This document shows, in pieces, positions 1-7,114 of a stretch of 64,000 bases of DNA. The translations under genes and the position numbers were made by a program. Each line of letters starts with the position of its first letter. The first letter of the stretch is position 1. The stretch covers positions 1 through 64,000 of the forward strand of contig NZ_PZKN01000025.1 in assembly GCF_003046795.1 (NCBI RefSeq). The letters are read 5' to 3'. The DNA comes from Desulfonatronum sp. SC1. Lineage in GTDB: Bacteria > Desulfobacterota > Desulfovibrionia > Desulfovibrionales > Desulfonatronaceae. The notes below the pieces were generated by a model. The model worked only from the letters and a program-made list of their open reading frames with translations. It had not been told where the DNA came from and ran no database searches.

Positions 1-294
1 GGTGGGGATGGGGCGGATCATGGCCACCAGGCCGAGGATCATGCCCAGGTTGAAGATGTTGGAGCCCAGGACGTTGGAGAGGGCAATGGCGGGCAAGCCC
101 TGGTACGCCGCGGTCATGGTGACCAGGAATTCCGGCGCCGAGGTTCCGGCGGCGACGATGGTCAGGCCGATGACCAGCTCGGAGATGCCCCAGCGCCGGG
201 CAATGGTCGCGGCGTTGTCCACGATCAGCCCCGCCCCTTTCCAGAGCAGCGCGGCGCTGACCACGATCAGGCCAAGGTTGAAGAGGGTGTCCAT
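1..294 (-). CDS. Calcium/sodium antiporter (CaCA family), 5' part
   Basis: Inner-membrane cation exchanger, cut by the window edge after 98 codons read from the ATG at 294. Translation gives a hydrophobic start and then the alpha-1 repeat of the K+-dependent Na+/Ca2+ exchanger (YrbG-type) family: GTSAPEF at residues 50-56 and GSNIFN at 77-82, the residues that line the cation path in this family. Full members have about 320 residues in two inverted halves, so only the first third of the first half is visible. It starts 11 bases beyond the stop of the PP-loop gene on the same strand. No clear Shine-Dalgarno sequence is seen. Confidence 0.85.
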   Translation of the reverse strand, partial: MDTLFNLGLIVVSAALLWKGAGLIVDNAATIARRWGISELVIGLTIVAAGTSAPEFLVTMTAAYQGLPAIALSNVLGSNIFNLGMILGLVAMIRPIPT

Positions 295-305
295 AGGTGG
301 TGGTT

Positions 306-1367
306 TCAGGACGGGGAGTTGGCGTTGATCCAGTCTTGTTTTTCTTGCTTTGTCCGGTCCCAGGTGAACTCCGTCCAACCGGTTTCGGACGGGGATTCGG
401 CGGGGCATTCCAGGGTACGGGACTGGTCGGAACTGGTGACGCGAATCAGGGGAGCTTGTCCAGGGGGGCGTTTTTTCGCGGTGAAGCCGGCCACGAAGGT
501 CGCGGCCAGGCGGATATCCTCCTCGGTCCAGATTATGCCCGGCTTACGACGGCCCAGGGCCAGGGGGCCTTGGACGTCCGCGGTCTTGAACAGCAGATCC
601 TCGGCCTGGGCCATGCGCGCCAGGGCATCGTTATTCGCCTTGTTGCGGCCGACCATCATCCAAAGCCCGTCGTTCCAGTACTGCCGGGACATGTTGGCCA
701 GGGCGAAGTCACGAGGGGACGGATCGGGAATGCGGGTCAGGACCGGCCAGAATCGTTTGGCGGATTCCTGTTCCGCCAGCAGGCAGCCGCCTGCCGGGGT
801 GGGGATTTCGGTCAGACCATAGGTTTCGGCCAGGCGAAGCTGGTCCTTGCGGCCGCGGCCGGAAATGGAGTGCAGTCGGGAGCGGTCCACCAATCCTTCC
901 TCTTCCATGGGCGTGGGGGGAAGGTGGCCGGCGCAGAGCGGGCGCAGCAACAGATCGCGAACTTCGGCCTGCTTGCTGATCAGGTTCAAGGTATCCCGGC
1001 GTTGGGACATGGGCCGCTGGCCGAGGACTTCCCCGCTGATCAGGAACCGGGCGCCGTACTGGTCCAGCAGGGATTTGGCGTGGGCGAGCATGGTTATCTT
1101 GCAATCCACGCAGGGGTTGAGCACCTTGCCGTATCCGAAGCGCGGGCCTTGCCGCAAAATGTCGATGAACTCCTGATGCACGTCCACGGGCCGGATTTCC
1201 AGATTATAGATGCGTTGCCAGTGTCCGATTTTGTCCGGGTGGCCGAAAAACGGGGAACAGAAATGCAGGCCGAGGACTCGCAGTCCCTGGTCGAGCACGG
1301 TCTTCATGGCCAGGATGCTGTCCAGCCCTCCGGAGAAGAGGGCCAAGGCGTGGTAGGTTTGGGTCAT
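306..1367 (-). CDS. PP-loop ATPase, ThiI/MnmA-like tRNA thiolation enzyme
   Basis: A 353-residue cytoplasmic protein of the PP-loop superfamily, which adenylates a base or carboxylate before sulfur transfer. The SGGLDS motif lies at residues 12-17, a C-x2-C pair at 86/89 and a GEVLGQRPMSQ segment at 112-122 that recalls the ThiI/MnmA substrate loop; PAGGCLL follows near 220. Related deltaproteobacterial proteins are usually annotated as tRNA thiouridine synthases. The start chosen (ATG 1367) gives the PP-loop at the usual distance from the N terminus; an upstream ATG at 1496 would run through a hairpin repeat. Downstream of two YeeE sulfur-transporter genes on the same strand, so it may consume the imported sulfur (inference). 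The exact tRNA position modified cannot be told. Confidence 0.75.
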   Translation of the reverse strand: MTQTYHALALFSGGLDSILAMKTVLDQGLRVLGLHFCSPFFGHPDKIGHWQRIYNLEIRPVDVHQEFIDILRQGPRFGYGKVLNPCVDCKITMLAHAKSLLDQYGARFLISGEVLGQRPMSQRRDTLNLISKQAEVRDLLLRPLCAGHLPPTPMEEEGLVDRSRLHSISGRGRKDQLRLAETYGLTEIPTPAGGCLLAEQESAKRFWPVLTRIPDPSPRDFALANMSRQYWNDGLWMMVGRNKANNDALARMAQAEDLLFKTADVQGPLALGRRKPGIIWTEEDIRLAATFVAGFTAKKRPPGQAPLIRVTSSDQSRTLECPAESPSETGWTEFTWDRTKQEKQDWINANSPS

Positions 1368-1439
1368 GGGGGGGGAGGAAAAGGTTGTCGGGAAGCAGGA
1401 AAACGCAGAGATTACGCCTTTTCCTTTCAGGATGCAAAA

Positions 1440-1468
1440 GTGAGGGCGGGTTACAAACCCGCCCTCAC
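1440..1468. repeat. Perfect hairpin repeat
   Basis: 13-bp arms at 1440-1452 and 1456-1468 are exact reverse complements around a 3-base loop. It lies just upstream of the PP-loop gene and has no T-run, so it is more like an interspersed palindromic element than a terminator. Confidence 0.8.
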
Positions 1469-1496
1469 GGCTTTGATGTTTGCTCTTGCTCGACAA

Positions 1497-1585
1497 CCGG
1501 TATCGGCATCGAAAACGCTAAGAAGCAGCGCAAAATGGCTTCAGTTTCGATACCGATACCGATACCGACTCCGACCCCGGCAACC
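1497..1585. repeat. TCGNNA-hexamer intergenic repeat, copy 1
   Basis: The left side reads GGTATCGGCATCG, the right side is five successive CCGATA/CCGACN hexamers, and the core contains ATCGAAAACGCT. The two sides are largely complementary and could fold into a long imperfect hairpin. The same core and hexamers recur at 27265-27354 and a diverged copy at 20457-20543. It ends at the stop of the second yeeE gene. Confidence 0.75.
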
Positions 1586-2112
1586 TAGAGCCCTTTACGT
1601 TCAAACCAGCGAAATAGCAGGACCGCGCCGACAATGAACACCGGAATGACCAGCCAATGGCTGACGCCGAGCATTTCCGGCAGGGTCAGACGTCCGTAGT
1701 CGCCCCAGGTGTACACCGTGGATCGCAGCCAAGGATAGGCTTCGGCAAAGAGCCCTCCGCCAACGATCATCCCCAGGATGCCCCACAGCGCGTCCCAGCG
1801 GCCCTCGCCCAGCGCCCCCATGGAGGTGCCCGGGCAGTAGCCCAGCAGGCCCCAGCCTAGGCCGAAAAGCAGGCCGCCGATGATGATCGGCCCGAGCATC
1901 AGGGGTTTCACGGAGAGTTTGGCCACTCCCAGATCCTGGAGCAGATACACGCCGACCATGCCCACGATCACACTGGAAAGCATGAACTTGATGATGGTCA
2001 TGTCCATCAACCGGAGTGCGCCGAGTTGCTTGTCGTAGCGCAGCACCCGTCCTTTCTGAAGCAGGAAGCCGAAGAGGAAGCCGGTGATCAGTCCGTAGAT
2101 CAGGATGCTCAT
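1585..2112 (-). CDS. YeeE/YedE-family sulfur transporter, second half
   Basis: A 175-residue membrane protein with about five hydrophobic segments and the family motif GYCPGTS at residues 91-97, whose Cys (C93) in YeeE relatives passes thiosulfate along the pore. In two-gene (PmpA/PmpB-like) systems this motif marks the second subunit. Its ATG overlaps the upstream gene's final TGA in an ATGA arrangement, so the two are probably translated together and make one transporter. It brings reduced sulfur, perhaps thiosulfate, into the cytoplasm. The substrate is inferred from the family only. Confidence 0.88.
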   Translation of the reverse strand: MSILIYGLITGFLFGFLLQKGRVLRYDKQLGALRLMDMTIIKFMLSSVIVGMVGVYLLQDLGVAKLSVKPLMLGPIIIGGLLFGLGWGLLGYCPGTSMGALGEGRWDALWGILGMIVGGGLFAEAYPWLRSTVYTWGDYGRLTLPEMLGVSHWLVIPVFIVGAVLLFRWFERKGL

Positions 2113-2627
2113 GACTTACCCCCTCCGTAGACGATGCGGGCCATGATCAACCCGCCGATAAAAAAGCAGACCAGAGCCACAAAACCACTGACAGCCAGTT
2201 GAAGCGAACCGCTCAACCCATGACCGCTGGGTCAGCCGTCTGCCAGTCGGGCCCCGAACATGGCCACCACGCCGCCGGAAAAGGCGACTACGGCCCGCTT
2301 TACCGGGGTGTGGCCGAAGCGTTCCCGCCACATGTCCGGGACGGATTGCCAGCGGAACGAGCCGGAGGTCCAGGCCGAGACCAGGGAGCCGAGGACGATT
2401 CCGATCACGAACATCCACTGCCAGTCGATGCGGGGAACCACCCGAGTGAAGTACTCCAGTTGAGCGACCCGCTCCGGGCTGAACCACTGTTCGATCATCC
2501 CCGCCGTGCGCACGAAGGACGTGGACGCACCGAAAAACTGCCCGGCCAACCAGACCGACATCACCCCGACCAGGCCGCTGAGTCCTCCGGCCAGATACGG
2601 GCTCCATCCTCCGTCACGTTTGATCAT
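2109..2627 (-). CDS. YeeE/YedE-family transporter, first half, with in-frame UGA (candidate selenoprotein)
   Basis: A 172-codon membrane protein read from ATG 2627, which has a strong AAGGAGG site 7 bases upstream. Codon 132 (2232-2234) is TGA. Relatives have the motif GCTSGHG here; this sequence reads G-UGA-P-S-G-H-G, so the UGA sits exactly on the functional Cys. The same frame continues with family-like sequence (LSGSLQLAVSGF, then a last membrane helix) to a TGA at 2109-2111 that overlaps the next gene's ATG. The 3' end is therefore conserved as coding. UGA may encode selenocysteine, helped by the hairpin at 2198-2217; otherwise the gene is broken by a point change. The residue after the UGA is Pro rather than the usual Thr. 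Confidence 0.75.
2198..2217 (-). promoter_or_regulatory. SECIS-like hairpin downstream of the UGA
   Basis: In the mRNA the hairpin begins 14 bases after UGA 2232-2234. It has 5+3 paired bases with a single bulged U on the 3' side and a 3-base GUU loop whose G is the 23rd base after the UGA. Bacterial SECIS elements are hairpins just 3' of the UGA with a G at the start of a small apical loop and a bulged U, as in E. coli fdhF. The fit is good, but short hairpins arise by chance. Confidence 0.45.
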
Positions 2628-2803
2628 GATGCTGCCTCCTTGATGTTCGCCAATCTCGCGGTTTGGCGTTTCGCAAAAGCCGAATGCTTTTGTCCGAATG
2701 CATTTGCGATGGTTCTATCACATTCCGGAATCAGGTCCAGTCCGGTCACGGTTCCACCTCTTGTGAGCAGGTGAACAAGCGAAGTCTTCCGGCATATTTG
2801 GGG

Positions 2804-2831
2804 TTGACATTCATGCCGCGGCATGTAGATT
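2804..2831 (+). promoter_or_regulatory. Promoter of the choline operon
   Basis: TTGACA at 2804-2809 and TAGATT at 2826-2831 are 16 bases apart, a good sigma-70 fit, about 95 bases before the gntR start. The perfect palindrome 2812-2825 fills the spacer, so bound regulator would block RNA polymerase. Confidence 0.6.
2812..2825. promoter_or_regulatory. Operator palindrome between -35 and -10
   Basis: CATGCCGCGGCATG is a perfect 14-bp palindrome in the promoter spacer. The adjacent FadR-type regulator gene makes autoregulation likely. A second short palindrome, ATGGCCAT, lies at 2835-2842, just downstream of the -10. Confidence 0.55.
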
Positions 2832-2926
2832 GGTATGGCCATTAGGCGGTGCCTCTTTGTTGCTGCTTTTGATATTGTTCAATTTTTTTATAATATGGGG
2901 GGCATATTTTTATGGAGGGCAGTAAA

Positions 2927-3700
2927 ATGGACCGTCCATTCAGTGTCGGCAAAGTCGAGGGGCTGGAGGATTACTGTTTCGCCCCCACCAGGGCTGGGCG
3001 CGCCGGGGAGGACATAGCTTTGCAGATTCAAGCCGCGGTGCTTGGCGGCAAGGTCAAGCCCGGCGAACGCCTGCCCAGCGAAAGAGAACTGCAAGTCCTG
3101 TTCAAGACCGGTCGCGGGGTGATTCGCGAAGCCCTGCAGGTGCTCAAGCACAAGGGGTTGATCGAGATTCACAAGGGGGCCAAGGGCGGGGCCTACGTCA
3201 AGAACATCGAAGTTGTCAGCATCAGCGAGTCCTTTGCCTTGTTCCTGAAGCAGAACCAAACCGATCCCATGCACCTGATCGAATTTCGGGAAAGCATGGA
3301 CTACGTGATCACGGACTTGGCCATTGCCCGCGGCAGCGTGGACCGGAAGCGACTCCTTCAGGACAAAGCCGAGGCCCTGGCCGCCGTCGCGGACGAGGCG
3401 AACATGGAACTTCTGGCCGAACTGGACCGGGAACTGAATCTGTTGTTCGCCAAAATGGCCGACAATCCGATTTTTGAATGGATCATGCAGGCCGTTCAGA
3501 TCGGTTTCAGCTCCATGGACAACGCCCTGTACGAGGACGCGGAATACCGGCGGTGCATCGTGGACAATTGGCGGCACACCGCCCTGGAGATCGCCCGCCA
3601 CGACCCCATCAAGGCCAAGTCTTTCATCAGCTACCATTACATGATTTTACGCAGGAAGGTGGAAGCGTTTCAAGAAATGCGTCGAACCACCGAAATGTGA
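2927..3700 (+). CDS. GntR-family regulator, FadR/FCD type
   Basis: A 257-residue DNA-binding regulator. The N-terminal winged helix carries the GntR signature (PGERLPSERELQVLFKTGR, then IREALQVLKHKGLI); the C-terminal part is an all-helical FCD effector domain of FadR length. ATG 2927 was chosen over the in-frame ATG 2912 because GGAGGG (2914-2919) lies 7 bases before it. It heads a run with choline dehydrogenase and a choline/betaine binding protein on the same strand, so it probably represses them until choline or a derivative binds (inference). The spacing to betA is 26 bases. Confidence 0.88.
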   Translation: MDRPFSVGKVEGLEDYCFAPTRAGRAGEDIALQIQAAVLGGKVKPGERLPSERELQVLFKTGRGVIREALQVLKHKGLIEIHKGAKGGAYVKNIEVVSISESFALFLKQNQTDPMHLIEFRESMDYVITDLAIARGSVDRKRLLQDKAEALAAVADEANMELLAELDRELNLLFAKMADNPIFEWIMQAVQIGFSSMDNALYEDAEYRRCIVDNWRHTALEIARHDPIKAKSFISYHYMILRRKVEAFQEMRRTTEM

Positions 3701-3726
3701 ATCCAAACCCCAAGGAGCAACACCAC

Positions 3727-5382
3727 ATGTCCAAGAAAACATATGACCTGATTATCATCGGCGCGGGGACCGCCGGGAGCATTCTGGCCAACCGGTTGAG
3801 CGCGGATCCGGACCGTCGCGTGCTGGTTTTGGAGGCTGGCCGCTGGGACCACAAGATGGATTTTCGGATCCATATGCCCTCGGCCCTGGCCTTCAACCTG
3901 ACAAACAAGTTCTATAACTGGGCCTACGAGTCCGAGCCGGAACAGCACATGCACAATCGCCGGATCGCCCAGCCCCGGGGCAAGGTCCTGGGCGGTTCCA
4001 GCTCCATTAACGGGATGATCCACATTCGCGGCAACGCCATGGACTACGAGAAATGGGGCGCGATCAAGGGCCTGGAGAACTGGGACTACGCTCACTGCCT
4101 GCCGTATTTTCAAAAAATGGAATACCGGCTGAAAGGCGCGGACGCCTATCAGGGCAGGACCGGTGGGCAGTACCTGACCACCCCGAAATGTGAGAACCCG
4201 TTGTTCGACGCTTTTTTCGCCGCGGTTCAGCAGGCCGGATACCCGATTACCTCGGACGTGAACGGCTTTCAGCAGGAAGGATTCGGCAAGTTCGAAAGCA
4301 CCACGTATCGCGGCAATCGCTGGAGCACGGCCCGCGGATATCTGCATCCGGCCCTGCACCGTTCCAACCTGGAGTTGATCTGCAAGGCCCTGACCACCAG
4401 AGTGCTCTTCGAGGGCCGCACCGCCGTGGGCGTGGAGTACCGCAAGGGCGACAAACTGCATAAGGCCTACGCCGGGGAAGTCATCTGTTGCGGCGGGGCG
4501 ATCAACTCCCCGCAACTGCTCCAGCTCTCCGGTGTGGGGAATGCCGAGCATCTCTTGGCCAAAGGCGTTTCCGTGGTCGCGGATCTGGCGGGTGTTGGCG
4601 AGAACCTGCAGGACCACCTGGAGGTGTACGTGCAGTGCGCGTCCAAGCAGCCGGTCAGCCTTTACCCGGCCCTCAAGCCCTGGAACATGCCCAAGATTGG
4701 TTTGGAATGGCTGTTCCGGAGAACCGGGATCGGGGCCAGCAACCACTTCGAGGCCGGCGGCTTCGTGCGGAGCAATGACGAGGTCATGTACCCGAACCTG
4801 CAGTTCCATTTCCTGCCCATCGCCATCCGGTACGACGGGAGCGCGCCCAGCGAAGGCCACGGGTACCAGCTCCACGTCGGCCCGATGTACAGCGACGCCA
4901 AGGGCTCGGTCCGGCTGCTGTCCAATGACCCGACCACCCCGCCGCGGATTCGGTTCAACTACCTGTCCACGGAAAAGGATCGCAAGGAATGGATCGAGGC
5001 CATTGGGTGCGCGCGCAAGATTTTCAACCAACCGGCTTTCGAGGCGTTCAAAAACAAGGAACTCTCCCCCGGCGAACACATTTCCACGGACGAAGAGGTC
5101 CTGGACTTCGTGGCCCGGGAAGGGGAGAGCGCGTATCATCCCAGCTGCACCTGCAAGATGGGCTACGACGACATGGCCGTTGTGGACAAGGATTTGAAGG
5201 TACACGGTCTGAAGAACCTGCGTGTGGTGGACGCCTCGGTGATGCCGGAAATCACCAACGGGAACATCTGCGCCCCGGTGCTGATGATCGCGGAAAAGGC
5301 CGCGGACGCGATTCTGGACAACACGCCTTTGCCGCCGTCCAGCGTGGACTTTTATCGGCACGCGTCCGCAGTCAAGAAATAA
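3727..5382 (+). CDS. betA: Choline dehydrogenase (GMC oxidoreductase)
   Basis: A 551-residue FAD enzyme of the GMC family that oxidises choline to betaine aldehyde and can carry it on to glycine betaine. The dinucleotide fold is GAGTAGS at residues 12-18, followed by a VLVLEAG strand end, the GMC signature GKVLGGSSSINGMIHIRGN near residue 80 and the C-terminal YHPSCTCKMG with the catalytic His. E. coli BetA has 556 residues, so this is full length. ATG 3727 has AAGGAG 9 bases upstream; the same frame is open back into gntR but that part lacks family sequence. No betaine aldehyde dehydrogenase gene is next to it. Other alcohols cannot be excluded as substrates. Confidence 0.88.
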   Translation: MSKKTYDLIIIGAGTAGSILANRLSADPDRRVLVLEAGRWDHKMDFRIHMPSALAFNLTNKFYNWAYESEPEQHMHNRRIAQPRGKVLGGSSSINGMIHIRGNAMDYEKWGAIKGLENWDYAHCLPYFQKMEYRLKGADAYQGRTGGQYLTTPKCENPLFDAFFAAVQQAGYPITSDVNGFQQEGFGKFESTTYRGNRWSTARGYLHPALHRSNLELICKALTTRVLFEGRTAVGVEYRKGDKLHKAYAGEVICCGGAINSPQLLQLSGVGNAEHLLAKGVSVVADLAGVGENLQDHLEVYVQCASKQPVSLYPALKPWNMPKIGLEWLFRRTGIGASNHFEAGGFVRSNDEVMYPNLQFHFLPIAIRYDGSAPSEGHGYQLHVGPMYSDAKGSVRLLSNDPTTPPRIRFNYLSTEKDRKEWIEAIGCARKIFNQPAFEAFKNKELSPGEHISTDEEVLDFVAREGESAYHPSCTCKMGYDDMAVVDKDLKVHGLKNLRVVDASVMPEITNGNICAPVLMIAEKAADAILDNTPLPPSSVDFYRHASAVKK

Positions 5383-5420
5383 TTTGAATTTTCCAACCAT
5401 CCAACCAAAGGAGAGGATCG

Positions 5421-6365
5421 ATGGACAAGAAATTACGTAAGTTGGCGATGGCCTTCGCCATGGTCATTATGATCGGCTTTGCCGGAAACGCCCTGGCTTC
5501 CAAGGAAGTTAGGTTCGTGTACGTGCCCTGGACGTGCGTTACGGTGAAAACCGAGGTGGCCCAGTTTTTCCTGAATGAACTCGGCTATGACGTCTCCAGC
5601 ATGCTGCTATCCGTGCCAATCGCCTACCAGGCCTTGGCCTCGGACCAGGCGGACATTTTTTTGGGCAATTGGATGCCCACCATGCAGAGCATTGCCGAGC
5701 CCCATTTCAAGAGCGGCAAGGTTGAGTCGTTCTCCGTGATCATGGAGAACGCCAAGTACACCCTGGCCGTGCCCACCTATGCCTACGAGGGCGGCTTGCG
5801 CGACTTTTCGGACATCGCCAAATACGGGGAAAAGCTGGAGTACAAGATCTACGGCATCGAGGAAGGCAACGACGGCAACGAGGTCATCGAACTGATGATC
5901 AATGAAAACATGTTCAACCTGGGGAATTTCGAACTGATCCCTTCCAGCGAGACGGCCATGCTGACCCAGGTCCAGAATTTTGCCCGCAACCAGCAGTGGA
6001 TCGTTTTCCTGGGCTGGTCCCCGCACTGGATGAACAAGATCATCGACATGTCCTATCTCACGGGCAGCGATGAAACCACCTTCGGCGGGAACGACGGCAC
6101 GGCCACGGTGTACATCAACATCCGCACCGGCTTTGACCAGGAGCAGCCCAATGTGGCCGCGTTCCTGAACAACTTTCTTGTGCCCATCGCGATGGTCAAC
6201 GAGGCCATGAACATGCTTCACGAAGACTCCGCCATGGAGCCCCTGGAAGCCGGTCTGGCCTGGCTGCGCGCCAACCCGGAGATCTATCGCGGCTGGATGG
6301 ACGGCGTGACCACGGCCGACGGACAGCCCGCCCTGCCGGTGATCGAAGCGGCGATGGCGAAGTAG
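5421..6365 (+). CDS. Choline/glycine betaine ABC transporter binding protein (ChoX/ProX-like)
   Basis: A 314-residue periplasmic solute-binding protein. Residues 1-27 form a signal peptide (positive start, hydrophobic core, ALAS cleavage region) without a lipobox Cys. The mature protein starts KEVRFVYVPWTCVTVKTEV and contains FLGNWMPTM, the aromatic/acidic stretch that ChoX-type choline binders use to hold the trimethylammonium group. GGAGAGG precedes the ATG. It follows betA by 38 bases, which fits choline uptake feeding the dehydrogenase. No permease or ATPase gene is adjacent, so its transporter partner must lie elsewhere. Confidence 0.85.
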   Translation: MDKKLRKLAMAFAMVIMIGFAGNALASKEVRFVYVPWTCVTVKTEVAQFFLNELGYDVSSMLLSVPIAYQALASDQADIFLGNWMPTMQSIAEPHFKSGKVESFSVIMENAKYTLAVPTYAYEGGLRDFSDIAKYGEKLEYKIYGIEEGNDGNEVIELMINENMFNLGNFELIPSSETAMLTQVQNFARNQQWIVFLGWSPHWMNKIIDMSYLTGSDETTFGGNDGTATVYINIRTGFDQEQPNVAAFLNNFLVPIAMVNEAMNMLHEDSAMEPLEAGLAWLRANPEIYRGWMDGVTTADGQPALPVIEAAMAK

Positions 6366-6567
6366 TTTTCATCCGGAAACGGCCCTTTTTCCTTTTGGCT
6401 GCGTCACTCTTCACAATTATTCGTCAACGTATTGATATACGCTTCCTCATAATTGCTTGATTTCCTTGCCAAAAGAAGCAATTGCTCGTTTCCGGATTGA
6501 AAACTGGCTGTTTCTGCATTTGGAAAAAAAATCCGGATGGAAACGAAGTAGAATGAGAAGATATAAC

Positions 6568-6633
6568 GGTTCACGGTTCATGGCTGGAGGGTATTCCAGC
6601 CATCAATCCCTTGCTTTCATGAATCGTTGAACC
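6568..6633. repeat. Nested inverted repeat upstream of the ferredoxin gene
   Basis: GGTTCACGGTTCATG at the left pairs imperfectly with CATGAATCGTTGAACC at the right, and a perfect 9-bp hairpin (6580-6588 with 6595-6603) sits inside. The rest of the gap from 6366 shows no gene; TATAAC at 6562-6567 could be a -10 but has no good -35. Confidence 0.55.
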
Positions 6634-6652
6634 ACTGAACCCAGGATCTCCC

Positions 6653-7114
6653 ATGCAACAGACTCGCCCCCCCGTATTCATCCGAACCCATTTTGACGCC
6701 TGTACCGGCTGCCAACTCTGTCAGGCCGCCTGTTCCCTGCATGTGTTCGGTGGGTACAATCCGCGGAGATCCATGCTTACCATCCGGCGGATGTGGGAGA
6801 ATATGGCTCATATTCCGGTTGTCTGCGCGCAGTGCGCGGATCCGATGTGCCTGCGGGCCTGTCCGGTAAAGGCTATATCCCGTGATGAGGTAACCGGAGT
6901 CGTGGCCATTGACCGGGAGAAGTGCATTTCCTGTGGGCTGTGCGGTCGGTATTGCCCCTTGGGCATGATCCATCTGGACGCGGAAAGCGGCAAAGCCTTC
7001 AAGTGCGACTTGTGCGACGGCAGCCCTGGTTGTGTCCGGGCTTGCCCCACGGGGGCTCTGGAAATGCTCGAATCGGCGAGAATCCCGACAAGCGCCGGGG
7101 AGGGCCAATCATGA
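6653..7114 (+). CDS. Four-cluster 4Fe-4S ferredoxin (AOR-associated)
   Basis: A 153-residue electron carrier with four groups of cysteines: CTGCQLCQAAC near residue 17, CAQCADPMCLRACP near 62, CISCGLCGRYCP near 87 and CDLCDGSPGCVRACP near 115. This is the HycB/DMSO-reductase-B-like pattern holding up to four cubane clusters. Its TGA overlaps the ATG of the aldehyde oxidoreductase gene (ATGA), so the two are translationally coupled and the protein most likely takes electrons from that enzyme. Confidence 0.9.
   Translation: MQQTRPPVFIRTHFDACTGCQLCQAACSLHVFGGYNPRRSMLTIRRMWENMAHIPVVCAQCADPMCLRACPVKAISRDEVTGVVAIDREKCISCGLCGRYCPLGMIHLDAESGKAFKCDLCDGSPGCVRACPTGALEMLESARIPTSAGEGQS

Noticed and set aside
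1497-1585. CRISPR-like look of the regular GATACC units
   Set aside because: Units are 6 bases without spacers; these are hexamer repeats. No CRISPR array or cas gene is present.
297-1637. 446-codon open frame on the + strand
   Set aside because: It lies opposite the PP-loop gene, which has clear motifs; the translation has no family sequence and runs through two repeats.
2624-2842. 72-codon minus-strand frame ending at the YeeE start
   Set aside because: No family sequence, runs through the palindromic promoter of the divergent operon, and the strong AAGGAGG serves the YeeE start.
3670-5400. 576-codon open frame on the - strand
   Set aside because: Antisense of betA in GC-rich DNA, where the third-position bias opens such frames; no family sequence and no ribosome site.
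6495-6515. Sigma-54-like TGGC-N-TGC before the ferredoxin gene
   Set aside because: The GG to GC distance is 8 instead of 10 bases.
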